A stretch of 64,000 nt of DNA from Aureimonas sp. SA4125 (lineage in GTDB: Bacteria; Pseudomonadota; Alphaproteobacteria; Rhizobiales; Rhizobiaceae), in the NCBI RefSeq assembly GCF_019973775.1, contig NZ_AP025032.1, positions 4,306,001 to 4,370,000 on the forward strand. Reading direction: 5' to 3'. The translations under genes and the position numbers were made by a program. Positions 1 to 8,643 of the stretch are shown here, piece by piece (within the stretch, counting starts at the first letter, position 1; each line of letters begins with the position of its first letter). The notes under the pieces are model-generated. The model had not been told where the DNA came from and did not search any database. It saw nothing but the letters and a program-made list of their open reading frames with translations.

Positions 1-177
1 ACCGAGCACGACATGGACGTCGTCTTCGCCCATGCCGACCGAATGATGGTGCTCGACCGCGGCCGGCTCATCGCGGAGGGCAGTCCTGAAAGCGTGCGAC
101 GCGACCCGAGGGTCCGCGCCGTCTATCTCGGCGACGGCCGCGTCTACGACAGCGGTGAGAAATCGGTGCCCGCATGA
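1..177 (+). CDS. ABC transporter ATP-binding protein, C-terminal end only (LivG-like)
   Basis: Only the last 58 residues lie in the window; the gene runs in from the left. The open frame begins T-E-H-D-M and contains 'MMVLDRGRLIAEGSP', the usual ending of branched-chain amino-acid-type ABC ATPases: the switch histidine (H3) followed by the loop naming the ATPase output. Its stop overlaps the next ATPase start (ATGA at 174-177), so the two are translationally coupled like livG-livF. The substrate cannot be told from this piece, and Walker A, Walker B and the signature motif are outside the window. Confidence 0.8.
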   Translation, partial: TEHDMDVVFAHADRMMVLDRGRLIAEGSPESVRRDPRVRAVYLGDGRVYDSGEKSVPA

Positions 178-890
178 CCGGACAGGCCAGGCTCTCCGTC
201 ACCGCGCTGAACGCCTTCTACGGCCCGGCGCAAATCCTCTTCGACGTCGCCTTCGAGCTGTTGCCCGGCGAGGTCGTCGCCTTGCTCGGGCGCAACGGCG
301 CCGGCAAGTCGACGACGTTCCGCGCCGTCATGGGGCTGAGTGTCCGGCGTGAAGGCGAGATCCGGTTCGACGGCTCGCTCATAACGGCACTTCCAACCTA
401 TGCCATCGCCCGCCGCGGCCTCGGTTACGTGCCGGAGGACCGACGCATCTTCCGCGACTTGACGGTGGAGGAAAACCTGATGGTCGGCACCCAGAAAATG
501 CGCGAGGGTGCCGCCGCCTGGACGCCGGAACGGCTCTACGCCCTCTTCCCAAACCTTGCCGAGATGCGGCGGCGACGCGGCGGCGAGATGAGCGGCGGGG
601 AGCAACAGATGCTGACCATCGCCCGGACGCTGATGGGCAATCCCTCGGCCATTCTCCTCGACGAACCCTCCGAGGGCCTCGCGCCGAAAATCATCGAACA
701 GATGGCTGACGCGATCCTGGCGATGAAGCGGGAGGGCCTCGCGATCCTGCTCTCGGAACAGAATCTGCACTTTGCGCGGTTGATCAGCAACCGTGCCTAT
801 ATCCTTGAAAAGGGCCGCATTCGTTTTTCCGGCAGCATCGTCGACCTCGATGCCGACGCCGGTCTTCGCGACCAGTATCTGGCGGTGTGA
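174..890 (+). CDS. LivF-like ABC transporter ATP-binding protein
   Basis: A 238-residue cytoplasmic ATPase that powers uptake by a branched-chain amino-acid/amide-type (HAAT) ABC importer. Walker A GRNGAGKST lies at about residues 39-47, the signature SGGEQ at 140-144 and Walker B LLDEP at 161-165, followed by the 'SEGLAP' D-loop typical of LivF. Length is normal. It overlaps the upstream ATPase by four bases, and a molybdenum hydroxylase starts seven bases after its stop. The transporter therefore probably brings in the substrate of that enzyme, possibly an N-heteroaromatic acid or amide. The substrate is inferred from position only. Confidence 0.9.
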   Translation: MTGQARLSVTALNAFYGPAQILFDVAFELLPGEVVALLGRNGAGKSTTFRAVMGLSVRREGEIRFDGSLITALPTYAIARRGLGYVPEDRRIFRDLTVEENLMVGTQKMREGAAAWTPERLYALFPNLAEMRRRRGGEMSGGEQQMLTIARTLMGNPSAILLDEPSEGLAPKIIEQMADAILAMKREGLAILLSEQNLHFARLISNRAYILEKGRIRFSGSIVDLDADAGLRDQYLAV

Positions 891-897
891 GGGGGCC

Positions 898-1392
898 ATG
901 TCGTCGAAGGTCGCGCGGCCGATCACGCTCCATGTCAACGGCAGCGACCACGTCGTCACCGTACCGCCCGACACTGCGCTTCTGAATGTGCTGCGCAATG
1001 ATCTCCGGCTGAACGGACCGAAATTCGGCTGTGGCCTTGGCCAATGCGGCGCCTGCACAGTGCTCGTCGACGGGCTGGAAGCGCGCGCCTGCACCATTCC
1101 GGTGCGGATCGCCGAGAACCGTACCGTCGTGACGCTGGAAGGGCTCGCCGTTGCCGGTCGCCCAGGCCTGGTGCAGCAGGCCTTCATCGATCACCAGGCG
1201 GCGCAGTGCGGCTATTGCCTGAACGGCATGATCATGGCCGTCACCGCCCTGCTCCGCCGCAATCCCCATCCCAGCGAAGCGGAGGCGCGCGAGGCGCTGC
1301 GCTACAACCTCTGCCGCTGCGGCACGCATGTCGAGATTCTCGCCGCCGTCGCCGACCTGACCGGCGCCCGCTCGCCAGAGGCCGGGCGCTGA
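898..1392 (+). CDS. (2Fe-2S)-binding subunit of a molybdenum hydroxylase (NicA-like)
   Basis: Small iron-sulfur subunit (164 residues) that passes electrons from the Mo centre of the next gene product. A plant-type [2Fe-2S] site is visible as C45, C50, C53 and C65, and the second, family-specific cluster as C104, C107, C139 and C141 (CGYC ... CRCG). ATG 898 is chosen because it follows the LivF-like stop by seven bases and gives the expected short N-terminus; an ATG at 793 would lie inside the ATPase. The stop overlaps the next start (TGATG), implying coupling. Size and pairing match the nicotinate hydroxylase NicA, but the same family also oxidises other N-heterocycles and aldehydes. Confidence 0.88.
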   Translation: MSSKVARPITLHVNGSDHVVTVPPDTALLNVLRNDLRLNGPKFGCGLGQCGACTVLVDGLEARACTIPVRIAENRTVVTLEGLAVAGRPGLVQQAFIDHQAAQCGYCLNGMIMAVTALLRRNPHPSEAEAREALRYNLCRCGTHVEILAAVADLTGARSPEAGR

Positions 1393-4300
1393 TGGATCAG
1401 CGCGCGACGGAAAACAGGGCAGGAGCCGCGACCGACGCCGGCTCGCTCGCGATCGTCTCGCCGACCGTTGGTGCGCATGAGGAGATCTTTCTGTCGATCG
1501 ATGCGGATGGCGTGATCCGCGCCTTCAACGGCCATGTCGACCTCGGCACGGGCATCCGCACCGCCCTCACCCAGATCGTCGCCGAGGAGCTGGACGTCGC
1601 GCCGCAGCGGGTCGCGCTGTTCTTGGGCGATACCGCTCTGACACCCGACCAGGGGCCGACGATCGCCAGCGAAACGATCCAGGTCGCGGCCGTGCCGCTG
1701 CGCCGCGCCGCCGCGCAGGCCCGGCACCATCTGGTGCAGAAGGCCGCCATCCGGCTCGGCGTTGCGCCCGAGGCGCTGCGTCTGGAAGACGGGCTGTTTT
1801 TCGCCGACGAAACCAGCAATGCGCGGATCGGCTTCGGCGAGCTCGTCGGCGGCGAGACCGTCAGGCTGCGGCTCGTGCCCGACGATCGGCACCTGAAACC
1901 GGCCTCGGCCTATCGCCTCGTCGGCCGGTCGCTGCCGCGTCTCGACATTCCGGCCAAGGCCACCGGCGAGTTTACCTATGTCCACGACGTCCGGGTACCC
2001 GGCATGCTGCACGGGCGGGTCGTCCGGCCGCCCTATGCCGGACGTGACAGCGGCGATTTCATCGGCACCAGCCTCGTCGCCGTCGAGGCGGAGTCGATCG
2101 CGCATCTCCCAGGGATCGTCGCCATCGTCCGCGAGGGAGACTTCGTCGGCGTCGTCGCCGAACGCGAGGAAGAGGCCGAGACGGCGATGCGGCAACTCGT
2201 CGTACGCTGGCGCCCGGTTCCGTCCCTGCCCGATCTCACCGATATCGCCGCGGCACTGCGCGCAAATCCGAGCACGGCGCGCACCCTGCTCGAGCGCGGC
2301 GACGTCGATGCTGCTCTGGCGTCGGCCGAGGTTCGGCTGCAGCGAACCTATGTCTGGCCCTATCACATGCATGCCTCGATCGGCCCGTCCTGCTCGGTCG
2401 CGGATTACTCGGGCGATCGCCTGATGCTGTGGTCCGGCACGCAGAACCCGCACATGCTGCGCGCTGACCTCGCCCGTCTGCTCGACCTGCCGCAGAGCCA
2501 GATCGACATTCGCCGGCACGAAACGGCGGGATGCTACGGCCGAAACTGCGCCGACGACGTCGGCTGCGACGCGGCGCTTCTGTCGCGCGCCGTCGGCCGA
2601 CCGGTGCGGGTGCAATTGACGCGCGAGCAGGAGCACGCCTGGGAGCCGAAGGGCGCGGCGCAGCTGATGGACGTCGACGGCGGCCTCGGCCCGGGCGGCA
2701 CGCTCGCCGTCTACGATTTCGAGAGCCGCTATCCGTCCAATCGCGGACCCAATCTCGCGCTGCTCCTGACCGGCATCGTCCCGCCGTCGCCGCAGCCCTC
2801 CGACATGGGCGACCGCACGGCGATCCCGCCCTATCACTACGACGCCGCCCGGGTGACCGTGCACGACATGGCGCCGATCGTGCGGGCCTCGTGGATGCGC
2901 GGCGTCTCGGCCATGCCCAACTGCTTTGCGCACGAATCCTACATCGACGAGCTTGCGACCGAGGCCGGCGTCGATCCGGTCGAGTTCCGCCTCCGGCATC
3001 TCGGCGATCCGCGCGCCGCGGAACTCGTGCGGGCGACTGCCGAGCGCGCCGGCTGGGTACCGCGGACCGGCCCCCGGAAGATCCGGGACGGCACGCTGTT
3101 GCGCGGCCAGGGATTTGCCCAGGCGACCTATGTGCACGGCACCTTTCCCGGCACGGCCGCGGCGCAATCCGCTTGGGTCGCCGACGTCGCCGTGGACCCT
3201 TCGACCGGCGAGGTCGTGCTGGAGCGCGTCACCGTCGGTCAGGATAGCGGCCAGATGATCAATCCGGACGGGGTCCGGCACCAGATCCACGGCAACGTCA
3301 TCCAGTCGATCAGCCGGGTGATGCAGGAGAAGGTGGAATTCGGCGCGACAGAGGTGGCGAACCGCGAATGGGGCGCCTATCCCATCATCGCCTTCCCCGA
3401 CGTGCCCGCCATCGATGCGCTGATGCTGCACCGGCCGGACGACCCGCCGCTCGGCGCCGGCGAATCCGCCTCGGTACCGAGCGCGGCGGCGATCGCCAAC
3501 GCCATCTTCGACGCCACCGGCGTGCGCTTCCGCGAAGTGCCGTTCACGCCGGAGCGGATCAAGGCAGGGCTCGCCGGCATCGCCTTGCCGCGCCCGCCAG
3601 CAGCCCTGTCGGCCCCCTTGCCGGCGCCCGCGCGGGCCGGGCCCTGGCGGATGCTCGCGCCCCTCGGCGCAACGCTCGCCGCCGCTATCGGCGCCGCCGC
3701 CCTCGCGATACCCTGGCGCGCCGAGATCGCGCCGGTCGCCCCGCGTGGCGCCTCGCTCTATTCGGCCGAGACGCTGGAGCGCGGGCGCGTGCTGGCCGAG
3801 GTCGGCGACTGCGCGGTCTGCCATACGGCGGAAGACGGCGCGACGAACGCCGGCGGCCGTCGCCTCGAGACGCCCTTCGGCGCGGTGATCGCCACGAACA
3901 TCACGCCCGACGCCGCGACCGGCATCGGCGCCTGGAGCTATCCCGCCTTCGCCCGCGCGATGCGCGAGGGAATCAGCCGGGAGGGCAAACACCTCTACCC
4001 GGCCTTCCCCTACACCGCCTTCGCCAGGATGACCGACATCGACCTCGAGGCGCTCTACGCCCACCTCATGGCGCAGGCGCCAGTGCGTGCCGCGGTGCCG
4101 GAGACGCGGCTCGCCTTCCCCTTCAACATCCGCCCGGCAATGGCCGTCTGGAACGCCCTGTTTCACGATCCCGCGCCATTCGGGCCCCGTCCTGAGAAGA
4201 GCGAGGCGTGGAACCGCGGCGCCTATCTGGTCGAGGGACCTGGCCACTGCTCGGCCTGCCATTCGCCGCGCAATGCCCTCGGCGTGGAGAAGCAGGGCGC

Positions 4301-4961
4301 GCTGCGGTTTGCCGGCGGCACTGTCGACGGCTGGGACGCGCCGGGCCTCGGCGCCCATGCCGGCGGCCCCGTACCCTGGAGCGAGGACGCGCTCTTCGCC
4401 TATCTGCGCACCGGCCGGAGCGAAAGCCATGGCGTCGGCGCCGGCCCGATGGCCCCGGTGATCGAGGGCCTGCAGGCATTGCCGGATGCGGACATCCGGG
4501 CGATGGCCACCTATCTGGCCTCCCTCGGCGAGGCTGCGCCCGTTGCCACCGCGCCCGCTTCCGCCGACGACGGAGTGGCGACGCGTCTCGTGGCAGCGAG
4601 CGAAGCCGGCGCCCGTCCGGCCATCGGCACAGGGGCACGGCTCTTTGACGGATCCTGCGCGGCCTGTCACCGGCCGGAGGCGAAAGGCGTCCTCCTCAAT
4701 GCCGGCATGGCACTTGCCCTCAGCACCAAGGTCCATGCCAACCGGCCCGACAATTTCCTGCGCACCGTCCTCGGCGGCATCGCAGCGCCAAAGGACGGAT
4801 CCCATGCCGGCATGCCCGGCCTCGCCAGCCTGACCGATGGCCAGATCGCCGATCTCGCCGGTTATGTCCGCGCCCGTTTCGCGCCTGGCCACCCAGCCTG
4901 GCCGGACCTGACCACCACCACGCGGCGGCTGCGGGACCAGATGGTTGATCCCGGGCTGTGA
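1392..4961 (+). CDS. Molybdopterin hydroxylase large subunit fused to three-heme cytochrome c domain (NicB-like)
   Basis: A 1189-residue fusion. Residues 1 to about 740 are a xanthine-oxidase-type molybdopterin subunit; the catalytic glutamate is visible as E691 in GAGES. A hydrophobic stretch near 750-775 follows. The C-terminal third carries three CxxCH heme sites: CAVCH at 807, CSACH at 953 and CAACH at 1089. Order and length agree closely with nicotinate dehydrogenase NicB, in which electrons go from Mo through the partner Fe-S subunit to the hemes and the respiratory chain. No Sec signal is visible at the N-terminus. ATG 1392 is chosen because it overlaps the NicA-like stop. Nicotinate is a family-based guess; isoquinoline or another heteroaromatic is possible. 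Confidence 0.88.
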   Translation: MDQRATENRAGAATDAGSLAIVSPTVGAHEEIFLSIDADGVIRAFNGHVDLGTGIRTALTQIVAEELDVAPQRVALFLGDTALTPDQGPTIASETIQVAAVPLRRAAAQARHHLVQKAAIRLGVAPEALRLEDGLFFADETSNARIGFGELVGGETVRLRLVPDDRHLKPASAYRLVGRSLPRLDIPAKATGEFTYVHDVRVPGMLHGRVVRPPYAGRDSGDFIGTSLVAVEAESIAHLPGIVAIVREGDFVGVVAEREEEAETAMRQLVVRWRPVPSLPDLTDIAAALRANPSTARTLLERGDVDAALASAEVRLQRTYVWPYHMHASIGPSCSVADYSGDRLMLWSGTQNPHMLRADLARLLDLPQSQIDIRRHETAGCYGRNCADDVGCDAALLSRAVGRPVRVQLTREQEHAWEPKGAAQLMDVDGGLGPGGTLAVYDFESRYPSNRGPNLALLLTGIVPPSPQPSDMGDRTAIPPYHYDAARVTVHDMAPIVRASWMRGVSAMPNCFAHESYIDELATEAGVDPVEFRLRHLGDPRAAELVRATAERAGWVPRTGPRKIRDGTLLRGQGFAQATYVHGTFPGTAAAQSAWVADVAVDPSTGEVVLERVTVGQDSGQMINPDGVRHQIHGNVIQSISRVMQEKVEFGATEVANREWGAYPIIAFPDVPAIDALMLHRPDDPPLGAGESASVPSAAAIANAIFDATGVRFREVPFTPERIKAGLAGIALPRPPAALSAPLPAPARAGPWRMLAPLGATLAAAIGAAALAIPWRAEIAPVAPRGASLYSAETLERGRVLAEVGDCAVCHTAEDGATNAGGRRLETPFGAVIATNITPDAATGIGAWSYPAFARAMREGISREGKHLYPAFPYTAFARMTDIDLEALYAHLMAQAPVRAAVPETRLAFPFNIRPAMAVWNALFHDPAPFGPRPEKSEAWNRGAYLVEGPGHCSACHSPRNALGVEKQGALRFAGGTVDGWDAPGLGAHAGGPVPWSEDALFAYLRTGRSESHGVGAGPMAPVIEGLQALPDADIRAMATYLASLGEAAPVATAPASADDGVATRLVAASEAGARPAIGTGARLFDGSCAACHRPEAKGVLLNAGMALALSTKVHANRPDNFLRTVLGGIAAPKDGSHAGMPGLASLTDGQIADLAGYVRARFAPGHPAWPDLTTTTRRLRDQMVDPGL

Positions 4962-5147
4962 TGGTCTCGCGCGAGTGGAAGGAGGCATTATCGGTGAGGT
5001 TTACCCTGCAAGCGCCACGACGATAGCGGCAGTCTGAACCAACCCGGGTTTGCCGAAGGCTGCCCGCCTGCCTGGCCGTCGGAACGACCGCTGGCGATGC
5101 CCCGAAGCGGAGCCGTTCCCGCAAAAGGGCACGAAAGCTCAAAGCTT

Positions 5148-5212
5148 GAGCATGATCCCGAAAGGTGGCTTCCGGCATTCGGAAAGAGATCATGCGGAAA
5201 CAAAGAACTAAA
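5148..5212. repeat. Palindromic intergenic repeat of the Rhizobiales type
   Basis: GCATGATC (5150-5157) and GATCATGC (5188-5195) form perfect inverted arms. Between them are CCCGAAAGGTGG and a TTCGGA-like return arm, and an A-rich tail follows. Elements with this GCATGATCCCGAAA...TTCGGA...GATCATGC plan are, from memory, abundant between genes in Rhizobiales genomes. It is the only recognisable element between the nicB-like stop and the kinase remnant starting at 5265. Confidence 0.65.
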
Positions 5213-5264
5213 GCCGCTCGGCGCTTCGAAGAAAAGCCATCCGCTTTAGGCCAGAAGTCTTGAG

Positions 5265-5545
5265 CTACTTCATCGGCGTCAACGCCTGCAGCATCACGTC
5301 GTCTGTGCCAAGCTTGCCGGATTTGAAGAACAGCGACAGAGGTCGTGGATGATCGGCGACTCAGAGGCCGCCGCCGGAGCCGCGATCCGGCAGACAGCGG
5401 ACGGTCGCGAGCCCAAGTGCCTCTGCGATGGCGCCGGATGTTTCTCCTCCGGAGACGGCGAGGTGCGTTACGCCCGCCCGACCAGCCCGGCTGCGACGCC
5501 AGCCAGGATCGTCTCCGCTCGACGTGCGGCCCCAAGTTTCGTCCT
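5265..5545 (-). pseudogene. Remnant of a four-carbon acid sugar kinase (DUF1537 family), C-terminal part
   Basis: Read on the minus strand, the stretch ends in FKSGKLGTDDVMLQAL and a stop at 5265-5267, and upstream has the nucleotide-binding motif SGGETSGAIAEALG. Both are typical of the C-terminal domain of DUF1537/OtnK-type kinases, which phosphorylate four-carbon sugar acids. An in-frame TGA separates the two motifs, and a frameshift lies just before GVTHLAVSGG. The N-terminal substrate domain is absent. This is a non-functional fragment beside two other remnants. Confidence 0.6.
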
Positions 5546-5566
5546 TGCGGGTTTCATGCTGCGAAC

Positions 5567-6222
5567 TCAGAATTTCACGCTGAGCCCGACGCTCGCGGTG
5601 TGGTTCTGCTGGCTGTCGGAGAACACGCCGTCATAGCTGGCGCGGATGGTCAGATCCTCGGTCGCCCCGAAGGAGGCGCCCGCGCCGAGGCGGGAGCGGT
5701 CGCGGCCGGCATCGGGGCCAAGCACCTCGAAGCCGGTGGGGCTGCCCGCGAAGGCGAGGCTCTGGCTCGGCACAACGTCGGCGAAGGCGTGTTCCCACAC
5801 CGCGCGGCCGTCCAGCGTCACCTTGCCGCTCTCGGTCAGGATGACGTGGCTCAGCGATGCCGAGGCCGGTGTCGAGCCGCGTCCAGCTCTCGGAGGCTCC
5901 GGTGAGGTTGAGCGCGCCCGCGCCGGTCTCGGTGAAGCCGCCATGTCCGGACCAGCCTGCGTCGAGCGTTGCGAGCGGCGAGAGCGTCGTGCCGCCGCCC
6001 AGGTTGAAGCCATAGAGCGCCTCTCCGGAGAAGCCGATCGTGTGGCTCCAATAGTCGGAATCGGCCGTGCGGTCGATGCCGCCGAAGACCACACGGCGCT
6101 CCGTCGAGATGGAATTGGCGGCATAGGCGAGCGATCCCGCCAGCGACCACGGGCCGTCCGACCAGCCGCCATAGACGCCGATGTGAATGCCGTCGCTGTC
6201 GAAGCGCGGCGTCGAATTGGAT
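5567..6222 (-). pseudogene. Autotransporter beta-barrel remnant, frameshifted
   Basis: The minus strand encodes the end of an outer-membrane autotransporter barrel: alternating strands such as HIGVYGGWSDGPWSLAGSLA and WSHTIGFSGEALYGFNL, finishing in ASVGLSVKF with the C-terminal phenylalanine recognised by BamA. The first part (about 6222-5860) and the last part (about 5860-5567) are in different frames, so a frameshift near 5860 breaks the protein. The passenger and the first barrel strands are missing. It ends abruptly next to an M20 hydrolase fragment on the other strand. Confidence 0.7.
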
Positions 6223-6344
6223 TCATGAAAGACTGGCCTTGGTCGGGGACGGGATTCTCTATGTCTGGTTTCACAAGCGGTGGCGAGTCGCTTACGAAAG
6301 CCCGTTTCGCGATTTCCCGCTGGTGCGGCGCGCCGGGCAAGCAG

Positions 6345-7121
6345 CCGGTCAAGCTCCGCCCGCGCCTTGCGTTCGCCGACGAATTGCAGGCGACGCTCGA
6401 CGCGTTGCCGGCAGCATCGATGCGCCCGCTCGGCACGCCCTTGTCGGCTTGGGTAGAGCTCCACATTGAGCAAGGCCCGGTTCTTGAGCGCGAGCAGATC
6501 CCTGTCGGCGTCGTGACGGGCGTGCAGGGTACCTGCTGGCTTGAAGTGACGATCAGCGGCCGCGCCGCGCATGCTGGTACGACGCCCCTTGCCTTTCGCC
6601 AGGATCCGATGGATGCCGCCGTCTCCCTGCTCAAACTCCTGCAAGAGTCCGTGATGCCCAACGACGCGGATGCACGGCTGACAGTGGGTCGAATCGCGGC
6701 GCTGCCCGGCTCGATCAATGCCATTTCGAGCACAGCGATGTTCACGCTCGACATCCGCCATCCCCAGGCAACACAGCTTGCCGAGCTGGAAACCAAGAAC
6801 CGCTCCCCTGCCGCGAGCTTCGCCGCCGCGCAGGGCTGCACCGCGACGATCGTCCGCACACTCGATACGAAGCCAGTGGCCTTCGATCTGTCCCTGCTTC
6901 TGGTCATCGAGGCCGCCTGCGCGCATCACCGGTGTCGCCGGCTTCTCTCAGGCGCGTTCCACGATGCGTTCTTCATCGCGAAGCTCGCACTGAGCGCCAT
7001 GCTGTTCGTGCCGAGCCGCGACGGATGGAGCCACAACGAGGCCGAATACACCGAACCGGCAGATTGCACGGCTGGGGCGGAGGTGCTGACGAAGACAGTG
7101 CTTGAGCTCGCGGAGAGATGA
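6345..7121 (+). pseudogene. N-terminally truncated M20 hydrolase (N-carbamoyl-L-amino-acid hydrolase/allantoate amidohydrolase type)
   Basis: The frame ending at 7121 carries family landmarks: VELHIEQGPVLE, the dimerisation-domain sequence GRAAHAGTTP, and near the end MLFVPSRDGWSHNEAEYT, which supplies a late metal or substrate ligand. Roughly the first 150 residues, with the HxD and other metal ligands, are missing; the upstream sequence in this frame is antisense to the autotransporter remnant. Several internal stretches are also shorter than usual. It is most likely a dead gene fragment left by rearrangement. Confidence 0.7.
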
Positions 7122-7302
7122 ACGCCGTGTCTCATTGCGGACCGGAGCAGCATCGCCGTCCCCGCTGAACTGTCGGTGGCGCGCTTGATCCGCCGCTTCT
7201 GCCGCACCTTCAACCCGTTTTGGCGCATCGGTCCGGCGGTGCGACGAAGCTCGATCGCCGAACCGTTGTCGCGCCGCTCATGCACCATGCGCGGGCTGTC
7301 GG

Positions 7303-8082
7303 CTATGCGTAGAAAAGAGGCGCAAGGCGAGCTTGCTCGATGAAACCTGGATCGTGAAGCACGATGAGTTCGCCGGACGTGGTGGCAACGATCTGCTTCA
7401 AACGCCGAATGCTGGCCAAGGAGGCGGCGTCATCCATGCTGGAGCCGAGCACTTCGCGCTCGAAATTCTCAGCGAGGTCGGCAGCGTCGCCCGTCAGTAC
7501 CTTCACGCCACTTTCTGGCAGAGTAATCACCAGCGACTGATGGCCGGCGGTGTGACCGCGGGTGAGGATCAGTTCAAGGCCATTCATCATCTGCCAGTCG
7601 CCATCGATCAGATGCCACCGGATACCGGGCGCATCGATCTCGGCGAAGGATCGCGCCTCACGCCGTTGGCCTGAGAACGCCGCCTCGTGCTCCTGCCGTT
7701 GCATGGTCACGCGGGCGTGGCGAAAGTGGTGGAGATTGCCGGTGTGGTCGCCATGCGCGTGCGTCAGCACCACTTCCCGGATTTCCTCCGGTGCGACGCC
7801 GATGGCGGCGAGCTGCGCCAACATTTCGTGCTCCAGCAAAACCACCGGCGGCGCCGGGAAGGTGGCGTTGACGTAAGCGGCGCGGCTGGCGGCGGGGTCG
7901 GCCAGCGTCGCGCTGTCGAGCCCGGTATCGACCAGCACGTAGCCCTGCTTGGTCTCCAAGAGATAAGCCGAGATCGGCACGGTCAGAACGATGTTGGGAT
8001 CGGCGTCGCGCACGCAGCCGGACTTGCGGATGACTTCGTAGCCGCAGAGAAGGATGTACATTTTGGTGACGTCGGTGGTCAT
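7303..8082 (-). CDS. Metallo-beta-lactamase-fold hydrolase, N-acyl-homoserine lactonase-like
   Basis: A 259-residue cytoplasmic metallohydrolase. The zinc motif THAHGDH (H108, H110, D112, H113) is intact, followed by a conserved GHTAGHQS histidine and a late HDP. These features, the length and the 'LLETKQGYVLVDTGLD' opening fit the AttM/AiiB/AhlD lactonase group, which opens the ring of N-acyl homoserine or other lactones. ATG 8082 follows AGGAC at a suitable distance. It is the last gene of a minus-strand run with a GlcG/HbpS-like gene and a NitT/TauT-type ABC transporter. It may therefore open a lactone or ester made from the imported compound rather than quench signals. Confidence 0.82.
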   Translation of the reverse strand: MTTDVTKMYILLCGYEVIRKSGCVRDADPNIVLTVPISAYLLETKQGYVLVDTGLDSATLADPAASRAAYVNATFPAPPVVLLEHEMLAQLAAIGVAPEEIREVVLTHAHGDHTGNLHHFRHARVTMQRQEHEAAFSGQRREARSFAEIDAPGIRWHLIDGDWQMMNGLELILTRGHTAGHQSLVITLPESGVKVLTGDAADLAENFEREVLGSSMDDAASLASIRRLKQIVATTSGELIVLHDPGFIEQARLAPLFYA

Positions 8083-8141
8083 GGCGCGTCCTGTCGAAAG
8101 AAGGAACCAGGTGGTTCCGTGAGGCGGGGCTAACGCACGGC

Positions 8142-8570
8142 TCAGCCCGGCATGCGCTCGTCCGCGCCGATCGCCGCAAGGCCGGCACGCGCGATCGCCA
8201 CGTCCTCTGCGTCCGGGGCCGAGCCGATGCCGATGCCGCCGATGCAGATGCCGTCGACGACGATCGGCAGGCCGCCAGCCATGTTGGTCAGCCGCCCGCC
8301 TGAGGCCGAGGCAAGGCTCGGTGCCATCTCCGCATCGATCTCGGTGGTCGGCCGACGGTGCGAGGCAGCGGACTGCGCCTTCGTCGTCGCGGTGAACATC
8401 GACAACAGGTTGGCGCCGTCCATCCGCACGCAGGCGACGGTGTTCCCACCGTCGTCGACGACGACAATGTCGACGTTCCAGCCGATCTCCAGCGCCTTGT
8501 CGATCGCAGCATTGATCGCTGTCAGGGCGGCGTGGTGTGTGAGCTTCAGCGTCGGCATGGTGAAGGACAT
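8142..8570 (-). CDS. GlcG/HbpS-family heme-binding-like protein
   Basis: A 142-residue single-domain protein with the family pattern: an N-terminal amphipathic helix, 'VDIVVVDDGGNTVACVRMDGA', a basic KAQSAASHRRPT segment and a glycine-rich ending with GGLPIVVDGICIGGIGIGS. GlcG/HbpS proteins bind heme or small ligands, and family members are often encoded with catabolic oxidoreductases; the biochemical role is poorly known. Start 8570 is chosen because GAGAAA precedes it; ATG 8558 is also possible. It lies 73 bases after the binding-protein gene, across a hairpin, and 59 bases before the lactonase-like gene. Confidence 0.8.
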   Translation of the reverse strand: MSFTMPTLKLTHHAALTAINAAIDKALEIGWNVDIVVVDDGGNTVACVRMDGANLLSMFTATTKAQSAASHRRPTTEIDAEMAPSLASASGGRLTNMAGGLPIVVDGICIGGIGIGSAPDAEDVAIARAGLAAIGADERMPG

Positions 8571-8608
8571 CGAATTTCTCGCATGGGGAAACTGGGCAGC
8601 GGTCATTC

Positions 8609-8635
8609 GACCGGGGGCACCGCAGACCCCCGGTC
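8609..8635 (-). terminator. GC-rich hairpin after the NitT/TauT binding-protein gene
   Basis: GACCGGGGG (8609-8617) and CCCCCGGTC (8627-8635) form a nine-pair perfect stem with a nine-base loop, ten bases beyond the binding-protein stop on the minus strand. No T-run follows, so it is more likely an mRNA 3'-end stabiliser or attenuator than a full terminator. Confidence 0.55.
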
Positions 8636-8643
8636 CGTGCAAG

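Noticed and set aside
1302..4988. A 1228-codon open frame on the minus strand opposite the molybdenum hydroxylase gene
   Set aside because: It mirrors the GC-rich codon pattern of the real gene, is proline/arginine/glycine-rich without any family motif, and has no ribosome-binding site.
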